The translations under genes were made by a program, and so were the position numbers. From Iamia sp038233075 (GTDB lineage: Bacteria > Actinomycetota > Acidimicrobiia > Acidimicrobiales > Iamiaceae): a DNA stretch of 64,000 bases. Shown one piece after another: positions 17,787-25,430 of the stretch (its first letter is position 1; every line of letters begins with the position of its first letter). The notes under the pieces were generated by a model that was given only the letters and a program-made list of their open reading frames with translations, had not been told where the DNA came from and did not search any database. The stretch is taken from positions 117,987 through 181,986 of the forward strand of contig JBBSMQ010000001.1 of the NCBI GenBank assembly GCA_038233075.1. The letters are read 5' to 3'.

Positions 17787-17787
17787 C

Positions 17788-18285
17788 TGGGTGATGACGA
17801 ACATCGACCCGAACAGGGCGAAGAACACCATGGTGATCGCCATGCTGGCGGCGGTGAAGCGACGGTTCTGGAAGAAGCGCACGTCGAGCATCGGGTGCTC
17901 CGAGCGCAGCTGCCACCCCACGAACGCGGAGAGGGCCAGGACGGCGACGGCGAACGCGCCCACCACCTCGGGGTCCGACCATCCGACCGCAGGGGCCTCG
18001 ATGATGGCGTAGACGAGGGAGCCCAGGCCGACGATCGAGAGCACCGCGCCCAGCGGATCGAGGGGTGAGGGGGTCTCGCTGCGGCTGTTGGGCAGCAGGA
18101 AGTAGCCCGCCGGCACCGCGACCAGGGTCACGGGATGTTGACCAGGAACACCGAGTGCCAGCAGAAGTGCTCGAGGAGGTCGCCACCAAGCAGCGGCCCG
18201 ATGGCGATGCCGAGGCCCGAGACACCGGCCCAGACGCCGATGGCCCGGGCCCGCTCCTCACCGCGGGGGCGTTGCGGGTGCCGTC
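17788..18285 (-). pseudogene. Remnant of a DHA2-type MFS transporter
   Basis: The minus frame begins just after gatB with RGEERARAIGVWAGVSGLGI and LEHFCWHSVFLVNIP, then changes frame at 18132, where one G is missing, into VTLVAVPAGYFLLPNSRSE. It continues through SVRFFQNRRF-like text (LDVRFFQNRRFTAASMAI) to GSMFVITQ near 17790, where homology stops. This equals the middle of a 14-helix drug exporter. The first four helices and the last part are absent. Both truncations and the frameshift mark it as dead DNA, inserted between gatB and the kinase gene. Confidence 0.75.
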
Positions 18286-18296
18286 GTGGGCGGGGG

Positions 18297-19781
18297 TCAG
18301 CCGCCGGAGCGGGCGCGGAGCAGGGCGGTGACGGCCTTGCCGTCGGCCTGGCCCGCAGACGCCCGCATCACCTGGCCCACGAAGAAGCCGGTGAGCTTGC
18401 CCCGGGTCTTGTCGTCGCCGGTGGTGAACTGCTCCCACTCGTCGGGGTGGCCGGCGATCACCTCGTCGACCATGGCCTCCAGGGCGCCGGTGTCCATGGC
18501 CTCGAAGCCCCGGGCCGCGGCGATGTCGGCCGGCGAGGCGTCGGAGGTCACCATCTCGCCCAGCACCGCCTTGGCCTGGGTCGCGGTCAGCGCCCCTGAC
18601 GTCTCCAGGGCGACGAGGTCGGCCACCCGATCGGGGGCCACCGTGGCCCCGCCGTCCCCGGAGAGGTTCTGGCTCACGTGGACCAGCGCCCGAGTCGGGT
18701 CGGCACCAGCCTCGATGGCCCCGCGCGCCTGGACGTCCTGGCCCCGTTCCACGATGAGGGCCACCGTCTCGTTGGGCAGCCCCACCCCGGCGGCATCGGC
18801 CAGGGCGGCGCGTCGGGCCGCGGGCATCGGGGGCAGAGCGGCGCAGATCTGCTCGACCCAGGCTGGGTCGGGGTCGACGGGGAGCAGGTCGGGCTCGGGG
18901 AAGTACCGGTAGTCGTCGGCCTCCTCCTTGGAGCGCATCTTGGACGTCCGCCCCGTGCCCTCGTCCCAGTGCCGGGTCTGCTGCTCGACCGCATCGCCGG
19001 CGGCGAGCAGGTCGGCCTGGCGCTGGGCCTCGTACTCGATGGCTCGCCCGAGGCTGCGCAGCGAGTTGAGGTTCTTGATCTCGCAGCGGGTGCCGAGGAC
19101 ATCGGACCCCACCGGACGGACCGACACGTTGGCGTCGACCCGCAGTGAGCCCTCCTCCATCTTCCCGTCGCTGACCCCGGCGGCCACCAGGATCGACCGC
19201 AGCTCGTCCACGTACTGACGGGCCTGCTCCGGGGTGCGGACGTGCGGGCGGGAGACGATCTCCAGCAGGGGCACGCCCGCCCGGTTGTAGTCGACGAGGG
19301 AGTGGTCGGCCCCGGCGATTCGCCCCGCCCCCCCGACGTGCGTGGACTTGCCGGTGTCCTCCTCCAGGTGGGCCCGCTCCAGGCCGACTACGTGGCCGCC
19401 GGGGAGCTCGATGCGGCCCTCGCTCACGATGGGGAGGTCGTACTGGGAGATCTGGAAGTCCTTGGGCATGTCCGGGTAGAAGTAGTTCTTGCGGGCGAAC
19501 ACCGATCGGCGGACCTCGCCGCCGACGGCACCGGCGAACCGGACGGCCAGCTCGACGGCCCTCTCGTTGATCACCGGCAGCGAGCCCGGCAGCCCGAGGG
19601 TGACGGGGTCGACGTTGGTGTTGGGCTCGTCGCCGAAGCGGTTGGGCGCACCCGAGAACATCTTGGTGACGGTGGCCAGCTCGGCGTGGACCTCGAGGCC
19701 GCACACCAGCTCGTAGGTCGTGGTCCCGGAGGTGACGGTGTGGATCTCGTCGGAGTCGACGGTGCTGAACACGATCGTCAT
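18297..19781 (-). CDS. gatB: Asp-tRNA(Asn)/Glu-tRNA(Gln) amidotransferase subunit B
   Basis: 494 residues, full length. GatB binds the misacylated tRNA and activates it with ATP before amide transfer. Seen are YELVCGLEVHAEL with the conserved HAEL, the zinc/Mg-site region RKNYFYPDMPKDFQISQYD, DYNRAGVPLLEIVS, LRVDANVSVRP, CEIKNLNS and DDYRYFPEPDL. The YqeY-like tail domain ends at VTALLRARSGG. It is the third gene of gatC-gatA-gatB, 52 nt after gatA. Such organisms lack one or both of AsnRS and GlnRS, or use the enzyme for Gln-tRNA. Confidence 0.96.
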   Translation of the reverse strand: MTIVFSTVDSDEIHTVTSGTTTYELVCGLEVHAELATVTKMFSGAPNRFGDEPNTNVDPVTLGLPGSLPVINERAVELAVRFAGAVGGEVRRSVFARKNYFYPDMPKDFQISQYDLPIVSEGRIELPGGHVVGLERAHLEEDTGKSTHVGGAGRIAGADHSLVDYNRAGVPLLEIVSRPHVRTPEQARQYVDELRSILVAAGVSDGKMEEGSLRVDANVSVRPVGSDVLGTRCEIKNLNSLRSLGRAIEYEAQRQADLLAAGDAVEQQTRHWDEGTGRTSKMRSKEEADDYRYFPEPDLLPVDPDPAWVEQICAALPPMPAARRAALADAAGVGLPNETVALIVERGQDVQARGAIEAGADPTRALVHVSQNLSGDGGATVAPDRVADLVALETSGALTATQAKAVLGEMVTSDASPADIAAARGFEAMDTGALEAMVDEVIAGHPDEWEQFTTGDDKTRGKLTGFFVGQVMRASAGQADGKAVTALLRARSGG

Positions 19782-19833
19782 CGGGTGCTCACCTCGGGAG
19801 GAGGAACGTGGAGGTCGGAGGGGGGTGGGATCG

Positions 19834-21282
19834 TCACGGGGCGGCCGCCTCCAGCACCTGGGCGGTGCGGAGCAGCTCGACCTCGCCCCGCGCCGGGGCC
19901 ATCACCTGCACGCCGATGGGCAGACCGTCGGCCCCCACGCCGAAGGGCACGGACACCGCCGGATCGCCCGAGAGGTTCGAGGGGATGGTGCACACGTCGT
20001 TGAGGTACATGGTGAGCGGGTCGGCCGTCTTGTCACCCAGGGCGAAGGCGGTGGTGGGCGAGGTGGGCGACAGCAGCACGTCGACCTCCTCGTAGGCGGC
20101 GGCGAAGTCCCGGGTGATGAGGGTGCGCACCCGCTGGGCCTGGCCGTAGAAGGCGTCGTAGTAGCCCGCCGACAGGGCGTAGGTGCCGAGCATGATGCGG
20201 CGCTTCACCTCGGCGCCGAAGCCCTGGGTGCGGGTGGCGATCATCATCTCGTCGGTGGTAGCGGCATCGACGCGCAGCCCGTAGCGGTCCCCGTCGAAGC
20301 GGGCCAGGTTGCTGGAGGCCTCGGCCGGGGCGATGAGGTAGTAGGCCGACAGCCCGTAGGTGACCGCCGGCACCGACACCTCCTCGACCTTGGCCCCGGC
20401 GGCGGCCAGGACGTCCGCCGCGGCGCGGGTCTGGGCCGCCACTTCGGGGGCGACACCCTCCATGGCCAGCAGCTCGGACACCACGCCGACCCGGAGACCG
20501 TCGACGCCCTCGTGGAGAGCGCCCAGGTAGTCGGGCTGGGCGTCGGGGGCGGAGGTGGCGTCACGGGGATCGGGGCCGCCGACGACCTGGAGGGCGACGG
20601 CGGCATCGGCCACCGTCCGGGAGAAGGGACCGATCTGGTCGAGGCTGGAGGCGAAGGCGATCAGCCCGTAGCGGCTCACCCGGCCGTAGGTGGGCTTGAG
20701 CCCCACGACCCCGCAGAGAGCGGCAGGCTGGCGGATCGAGCCCCCGGTGTCGGAGCCGAAGGCCAGGGGGACGAAGCCGGCCGCCACCGCGGCGGCGCTG
20801 CCGCCCGACGAGCCGCCCGGCACCCGGGTGGTGTCGTGGGGGTTGCGAGTGGGGCCGAAGGCGGAGTTCTCGGTGGAGCTGCCCATCGCGAACTCGTCGA
20901 GGTTGGTCTTCCCGACAGCCACCGCGCCGGCGGCGGTGAGACGCTCGACGACGGTGGCGTCGTAGGGCGGCACCCAGCCCTCGAGGATGCGGGAGGAGCA
21001 GGTGGTGGGCACCCCCCGGGTGCAGAGGTTGTCCTTGAGCGCCACCGGCACCCCGGCCAGCGGACCCGGGTCCTCGCCGGCGGCGACCCGAGCGTCGACG
21101 GCATCGGCTGCGGCCCGGGCGCCATCGGCGTCGACGTGGAGGAAGGCGTGGATCTCGCCGTCCCCCATCTCGATGGCGCTGAGGTGCTCGTCGACCAGCT
21201 GGCGGGCGGTCCACTCGCCGGCCCGGACGCCGGCCGCGATCTCTCGGGCGGAGATGTACGAGGAGTCCGAGGGCCCGGTCAC
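19834..21282 (-). CDS. gatA: Asp-tRNA(Asn)/Glu-tRNA(Gln) amidotransferase subunit A
   Basis: 482 residues from the GTG at 21282. It is an amidase-signature glutaminase that supplies ammonia to GatB. The catalytic Lys is in PVALKDNLCTRG. The cis-Ser and nucleophile Ser lie in VPGGSSGGSAAAVA, followed by FGSDTGGSIRQPA and GLKPTYGRVSRYG. The start was set between the gatC stop (10 nt upstream) and the conserved AREIAAGVRAGEWTARQL. A much longer in-frame start would run through gatC in another frame and is not credible. Confidence 0.95.
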   Translation of the reverse strand: MTGPSDSSYISAREIAAGVRAGEWTARQLVDEHLSAIEMGDGEIHAFLHVDADGARAAADAVDARVAAGEDPGPLAGVPVALKDNLCTRGVPTTCSSRILEGWVPPYDATVVERLTAAGAVAVGKTNLDEFAMGSSTENSAFGPTRNPHDTTRVPGGSSGGSAAAVAAGFVPLAFGSDTGGSIRQPAALCGVVGLKPTYGRVSRYGLIAFASSLDQIGPFSRTVADAAVALQVVGGPDPRDATSAPDAQPDYLGALHEGVDGLRVGVVSELLAMEGVAPEVAAQTRAAADVLAAAGAKVEEVSVPAVTYGLSAYYLIAPAEASSNLARFDGDRYGLRVDAATTDEMMIATRTQGFGAEVKRRIMLGTYALSAGYYDAFYGQAQRVRTLITRDFAAAYEEVDVLLSPTSPTTAFALGDKTADPLTMYLNDVCTIPSNLSGDPAVSVPFGVGADGLPIGVQVMAPARGEVELLRTAQVLEAAAP

Positions 21283-21292
21283 CGGTGCACCA

Positions 21293-21595
21293 TCACGGGG
21301 CCTCGCCCAGGATGGTGGGGACCCGGAAGCGATCGTCCTCGGCGCGGGGAGCCGAGGCCAGCACCTCGGCCCGATCGAGGGTGGGCCCCTCGACGTCGGG
21401 GCGCAGCACAGTGCCCAGGGCCAGGGGGTGCGCGGTCGGGGCCACGTCGGCCAGGTCCAGGGCCTCGACGTCGGCGGCGTGGTCGAGCACCGCCTGGAGC
21501 TGGGTGGTGAAGGTGTCCAGCTCCTCATCGCCGAGCGCCAGCCGGGCCAGGCGGGCCACGTGGGCCACATCGTCTCGGGTGATCCTCTCGGCCAT
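21293..21595 (-). CDS. gatC: Asp-tRNA(Asn)/Glu-tRNA(Gln) amidotransferase subunit C
   Basis: 100 residues, the normal size of GatC, which clamps GatA and GatB together. ITRDDVAHVARLARLALGDEEL is the family N-terminus. LDLADVAPTAHPL and LRPDVEG match the loop region. It is the first gene of gatCAB. TACGAT at 21602-21607 lies 6 nt before the ATG, so the operon transcript is probably leaderless. Confidence 0.94.
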   Translation of the reverse strand: MAERITRDDVAHVARLARLALGDEELDTFTTQLQAVLDHAADVEALDLADVAPTAHPLALGTVLRPDVEGPTLDRAEVLASAPRAEDDRFRVPTILGEAP

Positions 21596-21601
21596 GGCCG
21601 C

Positions 21602-21607
21602 ATCGTA
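21602..21607 (-). promoter_or_regulatory. Predicted -10 box of gatCAB
   Basis: TACGAT on the minus strand, 6 nt before the gatC ATG at 21595. No Shine-Dalgarno is visible between them, in keeping with a leaderless transcript. Confidence 0.45.
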
Positions 21608-21704
21608 GGCGGGCTCCCAACAACCCCCGACGAGGTTCAGCCCACTGCGGGCTCTGGACGGGTGATGTCACATGGGTCGTCCAGGCGTCCAAGGCGCAGG
21701 TCGG

Positions 21705-22472
21705 TCACGCGTCCTCGCCCCGCGACTCGCAGACGCGGGTGCAGAAGTCGACGACCGCGGCCACCACCATGGGACCATCGTGGTCGAGGGTGACGACGTG
21801 GAAGCTGTCCGAGGCGGTCACCCGCTCCACGGGTCCGTTGACCGAGGCGGCCAGCACATCGCCGTTGGTCGGGTCCACGACGTGGTCCTGGGGGCTGGTG
21901 ACGACGAGGACGGGGCAGGAGATGCGCCCCAGGCGGTCCTGGAGCGCGGTCGCGGCGTCGAAGAGGGTCAGCATGGGGCGGAGAGGGGTCTCGGCGTACG
22001 CCAACTCGGTCACGCCCTCCTTGGCGATGTCCGACCCGATGCCGGCCATGACGACATCACCCGACGCGAGCATCGCCTCGATGCCGTCGCGCATGCCGTC
22101 GGGCGGTGTGACCAAGGCGTTCAGACAGGCGATGCCGGAGATCTCGGGGTGGTCCGACGCCAGCCAGGCGGTGAGGCCGCCGCCCATCGACAGTCCGACC
22201 ACCGCCACCGCACGACACGTCGCCGCCAGCGCCCCGTACGCCCGCTCGGTCTCGGCCAGCCAGTCGTCGAAGCCGGTCTCGACCATGTCCTCCACCGCCG
22301 TGCCGTGGCCGGGCAGCAGCGGCAGGTCGACGGTGAAGCCCTCGGCCGCCAGGGCCTCGGCGATCGGGCGCATCGACTGCGGGTTGCCGGTGAAGCCGTG
22401 CACGACGAGCACCCCTCGGTCGTCGCCGTCGGCGTGGAAGGGCTCGGCGCCCTCCAGGATCGGTGTGGTCAC
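21705..22472 (-). CDS. Alpha/beta hydrolase, Est30-type carboxylesterase / monoacylglycerol lipase
   Basis: 255 residues. The oxyanion motif is VLVVHGFTGNPQSM, the nucleophile elbow is VVGLSMGGGLT, the acid is in TSPQDHVVDP and the His in DSFHVVTLDHDG. This is the pattern of Est30 carboxylesterases, which cleave short acyl esters or monoglycerides in the cytosol. GAGGAGG stands directly against an ATG at 22478 and 6 nt before the GTG at 22472, so the GTG is the better start. The gene diverges from the TetR gene, whose operator region at 22601 lies about 130 nt away. Confidence 0.88.
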   Translation of the reverse strand: MTTPILEGAEPFHADGDDRGVLVVHGFTGNPQSMRPIAEALAAEGFTVDLPLLPGHGTAVEDMVETGFDDWLAETERAYGALAATCRAVAVVGLSMGGGLTAWLASDHPEISGIACLNALVTPPDGMRDGIEAMLASGDVVMAGIGSDIAKEGVTELAYAETPLRPMLTLFDAATALQDRLGRISCPVLVVTSPQDHVVDPTNGDVLAASVNGPVERVTASDSFHVVTLDHDGPMVVAAVVDFCTRVCESRGEDA

Positions 22473-22600
22473 GGTCATCCTCCTCGACACCCGGGTCGGG
22501 CCCATGCTGGCCCTCGGTGGCCCCCGGGGCCGCATCCGGCTTCGGCCCGCGGGGCGTCGGCGCCTGCCGATGCCTGACCTTGACGCACGGGCCGGGCCCG

Positions 22601-22622
22601 TTGACCGGCGGGTCAGTATGTT
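22601..22622 (+). promoter_or_regulatory. TetR operator and -10 box of the tetR-MFS-SCP2 operon
   Basis: TTGACCGGCGGGTCAG (22601-22616) is a near-palindrome directly followed by TATGTT (22617-22622), a -10-like box. The same element, as TTGACCCGCGGGTCAA plus TACGGT, precedes the MFS gene at 26966 on the other strand. The shared dyad with the same spacing to the -10 box suggests that one TetR protein controls both promoters. Confidence 0.55.
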
Positions 22623-22629
22623 GGTCGAG

Positions 22630-22677
22630 ATGTCCGCCCGGCCGAGAGCGCACGCCCGACGGCGAGCCCATGGCTGA
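22630..22677 (+). CDS. Possible 15-residue upstream ORF, stop overlapping the tetR start
   Basis: The ATG at 22630 lies 7 nt after TATGTT, the spacing used by the leaderless genes here. The ORF reads MSARPRAHARRRAHG and stops with TGA at 22675-22677, overlapping the TetR ATG at 22670 (ATGGCTGA). TetR itself has no Shine-Dalgarno, so its translation may depend on ribosomes that finish this short Arg-rich ORF. This rests on position only. Confidence 0.35.
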   Translation: MSARPRAHARRRAHG

Positions 22678-23308
22678 CGCCCGGCAGCTCACCAGCCAGG
22701 GACGGGAGCGGAAGGTCCAGCTCATCGAGGCCGCGGCCGACCTCTTCGCCGAACGGGGCTACGACGAGACCCGGATCGTCGACATCGTCGAGCGCGCCGG
22801 GGTGGCCAAGGGACTCTTCTACTGGTACTTCGAGAACAAGGAGGCCGTGGTCCGGGACCTGGTGGAGGAGAACCGCCACCGGCTGCGCCAGGCCCAGGCC
22901 GCGGCCATCGATCCCGGCGCGGAGCCCCTGCGGCGCATCCGCCAGGGGGCCGAGGCCTCGCTCGAGCACATGTCCAGCCACACCCGGTTCTTCTCTCTGA
23001 TCGAGGTGGAGAACCTGGACAAGCAGTTCGCCGATGTGCTCCGCCAGGGCACCGAGATCCATGCTCGGGATGTGGCCGACATCATCATCGAGGGCATCGC
23101 CGACGGCACCATCCGCGACGAGGATCCGCTGCTGCTGGCCTACGGCGTGGTCGGTGCCGTGGGCTACTACGGCCACTTCCACCGCACCGGCCGGGTCGCC
23201 GTCGACTCCTCGGACCTCGCGGCCTTCGTGGGCCGCTTCGTCGTCTCCTCCCTCGCGGCCGACGAGCACATCGCCCGCCGAGCCCTCGCACCACCCGCTC
23301 GCCGGTGA
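22670..23308 (+). CDS. TetR family transcriptional regulator
   Basis: 212 residues. The helix-turn-helix is ADLFAERGYDETRIVDIVERAGVAKGLFYWYFENKEAV in the first 65 residues. The C-terminal ligand domain is specific (SHTRFFSLIEVENLDKQFADVL). It is the first gene of an operon: its stop overlaps the MFS start (GTGA), and an SCP2-domain gene follows. Its likely operator is at 22601-22616, with a second copy before an MFS gene at 26980-26995. It probably represses both exporters and is released by their substrate, possibly a lipophilic compound given the SCP2 partner. Confidence 0.9.
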   Translation: MADARQLTSQGRERKVQLIEAAADLFAERGYDETRIVDIVERAGVAKGLFYWYFENKEAVVRDLVEENRHRLRQAQAAAIDPGAEPLRRIRQGAEASLEHMSSHTRFFSLIEVENLDKQFADVLRQGTEIHARDVADIIIEGIADGTIRDEDPLLLAYGVVGAVGYYGHFHRTGRVAVDSSDLAAFVGRFVVSSLAADEHIARRALAPPARR

Positions 23309-24927
23309 CGGCGGACGCGCTCACCGGCGCCCGAGGCCGGGTCGGGACCTGGCTCGACGGCCGGGACGGCTATCCCCGCGCCGTGCTGTTCGTGGGTCTG
23401 GCAGGGCTGTTCGCGACCGCCTTCCCGGTCACGATCCTCACCCTCGCCCTTCCGACCATCGCCACCGACTTCGGCGTGGACGAGGCCGGCCTGGCCTGGC
23501 TCATCACCCTGCCGATGCTCGGCTCGGCCCTCGCCCTGCCGGTGCTGGGCAAGCTGGGCGACCTCCACGGCCACCGGCGGGTGTTCATCGCCGGCTTCGC
23601 CCTGGCGGTGGTGTCCACCGCCCTCAGCGCCACGGCGCCCAACCCCGCCGCCCTCATCGGGTGGCGCACCTTCAGCCAGGTAGCGGGCAGCAGCACCATG
23701 CCCAGCTCGCTCGCCCTCATCAACGCCGTCCACCACGGCGAGCGCCGAGCCCGGGCCATGGGGTGGTGGTCGATGATCGCCGCCGTGGGACCGGTCATCG
23801 GGCTGATCGTCGGTGCCCCCGCCATCGACGCGGTGGGCTGGCCCCTGCTGTTCATCCTGCAGGCGACGGTGATGATGGTGCCGCTGGCGGCGTCATGGGC
23901 CGTGCTGCGCGAGACGCCGCGGGTCCGGGCCCGGTTCGACGTGCCCGGAGCGCTCGCCCTGGCGCTGGGGATCGGTCCCCTCCTGCTCGCGGTCGACCAG
24001 GCCCCGGACTGGGGGTTCACCAGCACCACCACCATCGGGTGCCTGGCGGTGGCCCTCGTCTCCCTGGCCGGGTTCACCCTCCTCGAGCGGCGCGCCGTCG
24101 CCCCCCTGGTGCCGCTCGACCTCGTCGGCACCCCGGCGCCGCGCGCCGCCCTGACCGCCAGCACCCTCACCGGTGCGGCCTACATGGGCGGGTTCTTCCT
24201 CGCCTCACTGATGCTGGTGCGCCAGTTCGGCTACTCCCTCACCAGCGCGGTGCCCATCCTCGCCATCCGACCTGCCCTCTTCGCCGCCTCCTCACCCCTC
24301 GGGGGCCGGGTCACCGCCCGAGCCGGGGTGCGGGTGGCGGCCGTCGCTGGTGGGCTCTGCCTGGCCGCCGGTCTCACCGGCCTCGCCGTCGGCTCGGCCG
24401 TCGGGTCCCTCGTGGTCGTCGTGGGCGCGGGCCTGCTGCTGCAGGGCATCGGCTACGGACTCCTGCGACCCGCCCTCACCACCGCCCTGGCCGATGCGGT
24501 GGCCGAGCACGACCTGGGCATGGCCGGGGCGTCGGAACGCCTGGCCAACCAGATCGGCATCGTCTTCGGCATCACCGTGATGGCGTCGATCTACGCGAGC
24601 GACGTCGACAACCTCACCCCGGCGTTCCTGGTCGGCGCCGTGTTGGCGATGCTCGGCGCCGCCGTCGCCCTGTGGATGCGACCCACCCGGCGGGCCCCGG
24701 TGGCCCCCGAGGAGGAGGTGGAGACGGTGGCGGCGCAGGCCGGTCTGCCCCACCCGGAGCCGGACCGGGTCGAGGCGCCGATCCGGCGCGACGCCGGGCC
24801 CGGACCCGACCAGTTCACCGAAGCCGGTCCGGCGACCTCGCCGGTGGGTCCACCGGGTCCGGGTAACGTGCCCACCCCGACTTGCGCGAACCCCCGAGGA
24901 GGACTCCGTGGCGCAGTTCCTGAGTGA
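23305..24927 (+). CDS. MFS transporter, DHA2-type drug exporter
   Basis: 540 residues with about fourteen membrane helices. Motifs include GKLGDLHGHRRVFIAGF (motif A), GWRTFSQVAGSSTMPSSLALI and MGWWSMIAAVGPVIGLIVGA (motif C-like). The last 75 residues are a Pro/Glu-rich cytosolic tail. The GTG start overlaps the TetR stop by 4 nt, and its 3' end overlaps the SCP2 gene by 20 nt, so all three are co-translated. It uses the proton gradient to export a drug-like or lipid substrate. A paralogue with the same operator lies at 25431-26966. Confidence 0.9.
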   Translation: MTADALTGARGRVGTWLDGRDGYPRAVLFVGLAGLFATAFPVTILTLALPTIATDFGVDEAGLAWLITLPMLGSALALPVLGKLGDLHGHRRVFIAGFALAVVSTALSATAPNPAALIGWRTFSQVAGSSTMPSSLALINAVHHGERRARAMGWWSMIAAVGPVIGLIVGAPAIDAVGWPLLFILQATVMMVPLAASWAVLRETPRVRARFDVPGALALALGIGPLLLAVDQAPDWGFTSTTTIGCLAVALVSLAGFTLLERRAVAPLVPLDLVGTPAPRAALTASTLTGAAYMGGFFLASLMLVRQFGYSLTSAVPILAIRPALFAASSPLGGRVTARAGVRVAAVAGGLCLAAGLTGLAVGSAVGSLVVVVGAGLLLQGIGYGLLRPALTTALADAVAEHDLGMAGASERLANQIGIVFGITVMASIYASDVDNLTPAFLVGAVLAMLGAAVALWMRPTRRAPVAPEEEVETVAAQAGLPHPEPDRVEAPIRRDAGPGPDQFTEAGPATSPVGPPGPGNVPTPTCANPRGGLRGAVPE

Positions 24928-25321
24928 GGAGTGGCTCGAACAGGCCAAGGCGATCCGCGAGGAGTACCGCGGCAAGGCCGGCGATCCGCCCCACGCCATG
25001 AAGATGAACCTCAACGTCAAGGAGTGCCCCGACGGCGTCGGCGACGGGGACCTCGTCGAGGCCCACATCGACTCGACGGGCGAGGAGGTGGACATGGACC
25101 TCGGCCACCTCGACTCGCCCGAGCTCACCGTCTCGCTGCCCTACGAGGTGGCCCGGGCGATCCTGGTCGAGGGCAACCCCCAGGCCGGCATGCAGGCCTT
25201 CATGTCCGGCCACATCACCGTGACCGGCGACATGACCAAGCTCATGGCCATGCAGAGCGGCACCATCGACCCCGTGCAGCTCGAGATCGCCGGTCGCATC
25301 AAGGACATCACCGACACCTGA
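24908..25321 (+). CDS. SCP2 sterol-binding domain protein
   Basis: 137 residues. The GTG at 24908 has AGGAGG six nt upstream, inside the end of the MFS gene. The SCP2 fold is visible in VEAHIDSTGEEVDMDLGHLD, LTVSLPYEVARAILVEGN and AGMQAFMSGHITVTGDMTKLM. SCP2 proteins bind lipids or acyl-CoAs. Placement in a TetR-MFS operon suggests that it carries or buffers the exported hydrophobic compound in the cytosol. Confidence 0.88.
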   Translation: MAQFLSEEWLEQAKAIREEYRGKAGDPPHAMKMNLNVKECPDGVGDGDLVEAHIDSTGEEVDMDLGHLDSPELTVSLPYEVARAILVEGNPQAGMQAFMSGHITVTGDMTKLMAMQSGTIDPVQLEIAGRIKDITDT

Positions 25322-25430
25322 GGATCCCCTCGACCTCCCCGCCGCGAGCAGCCCCGCGAACCTGGGGCTCCTCCCGACGGTCTGGCGCGCCTGCTGCCGC
25401 CGGTCCGGGGGTGGGCCTCAGCTGGGCCTC

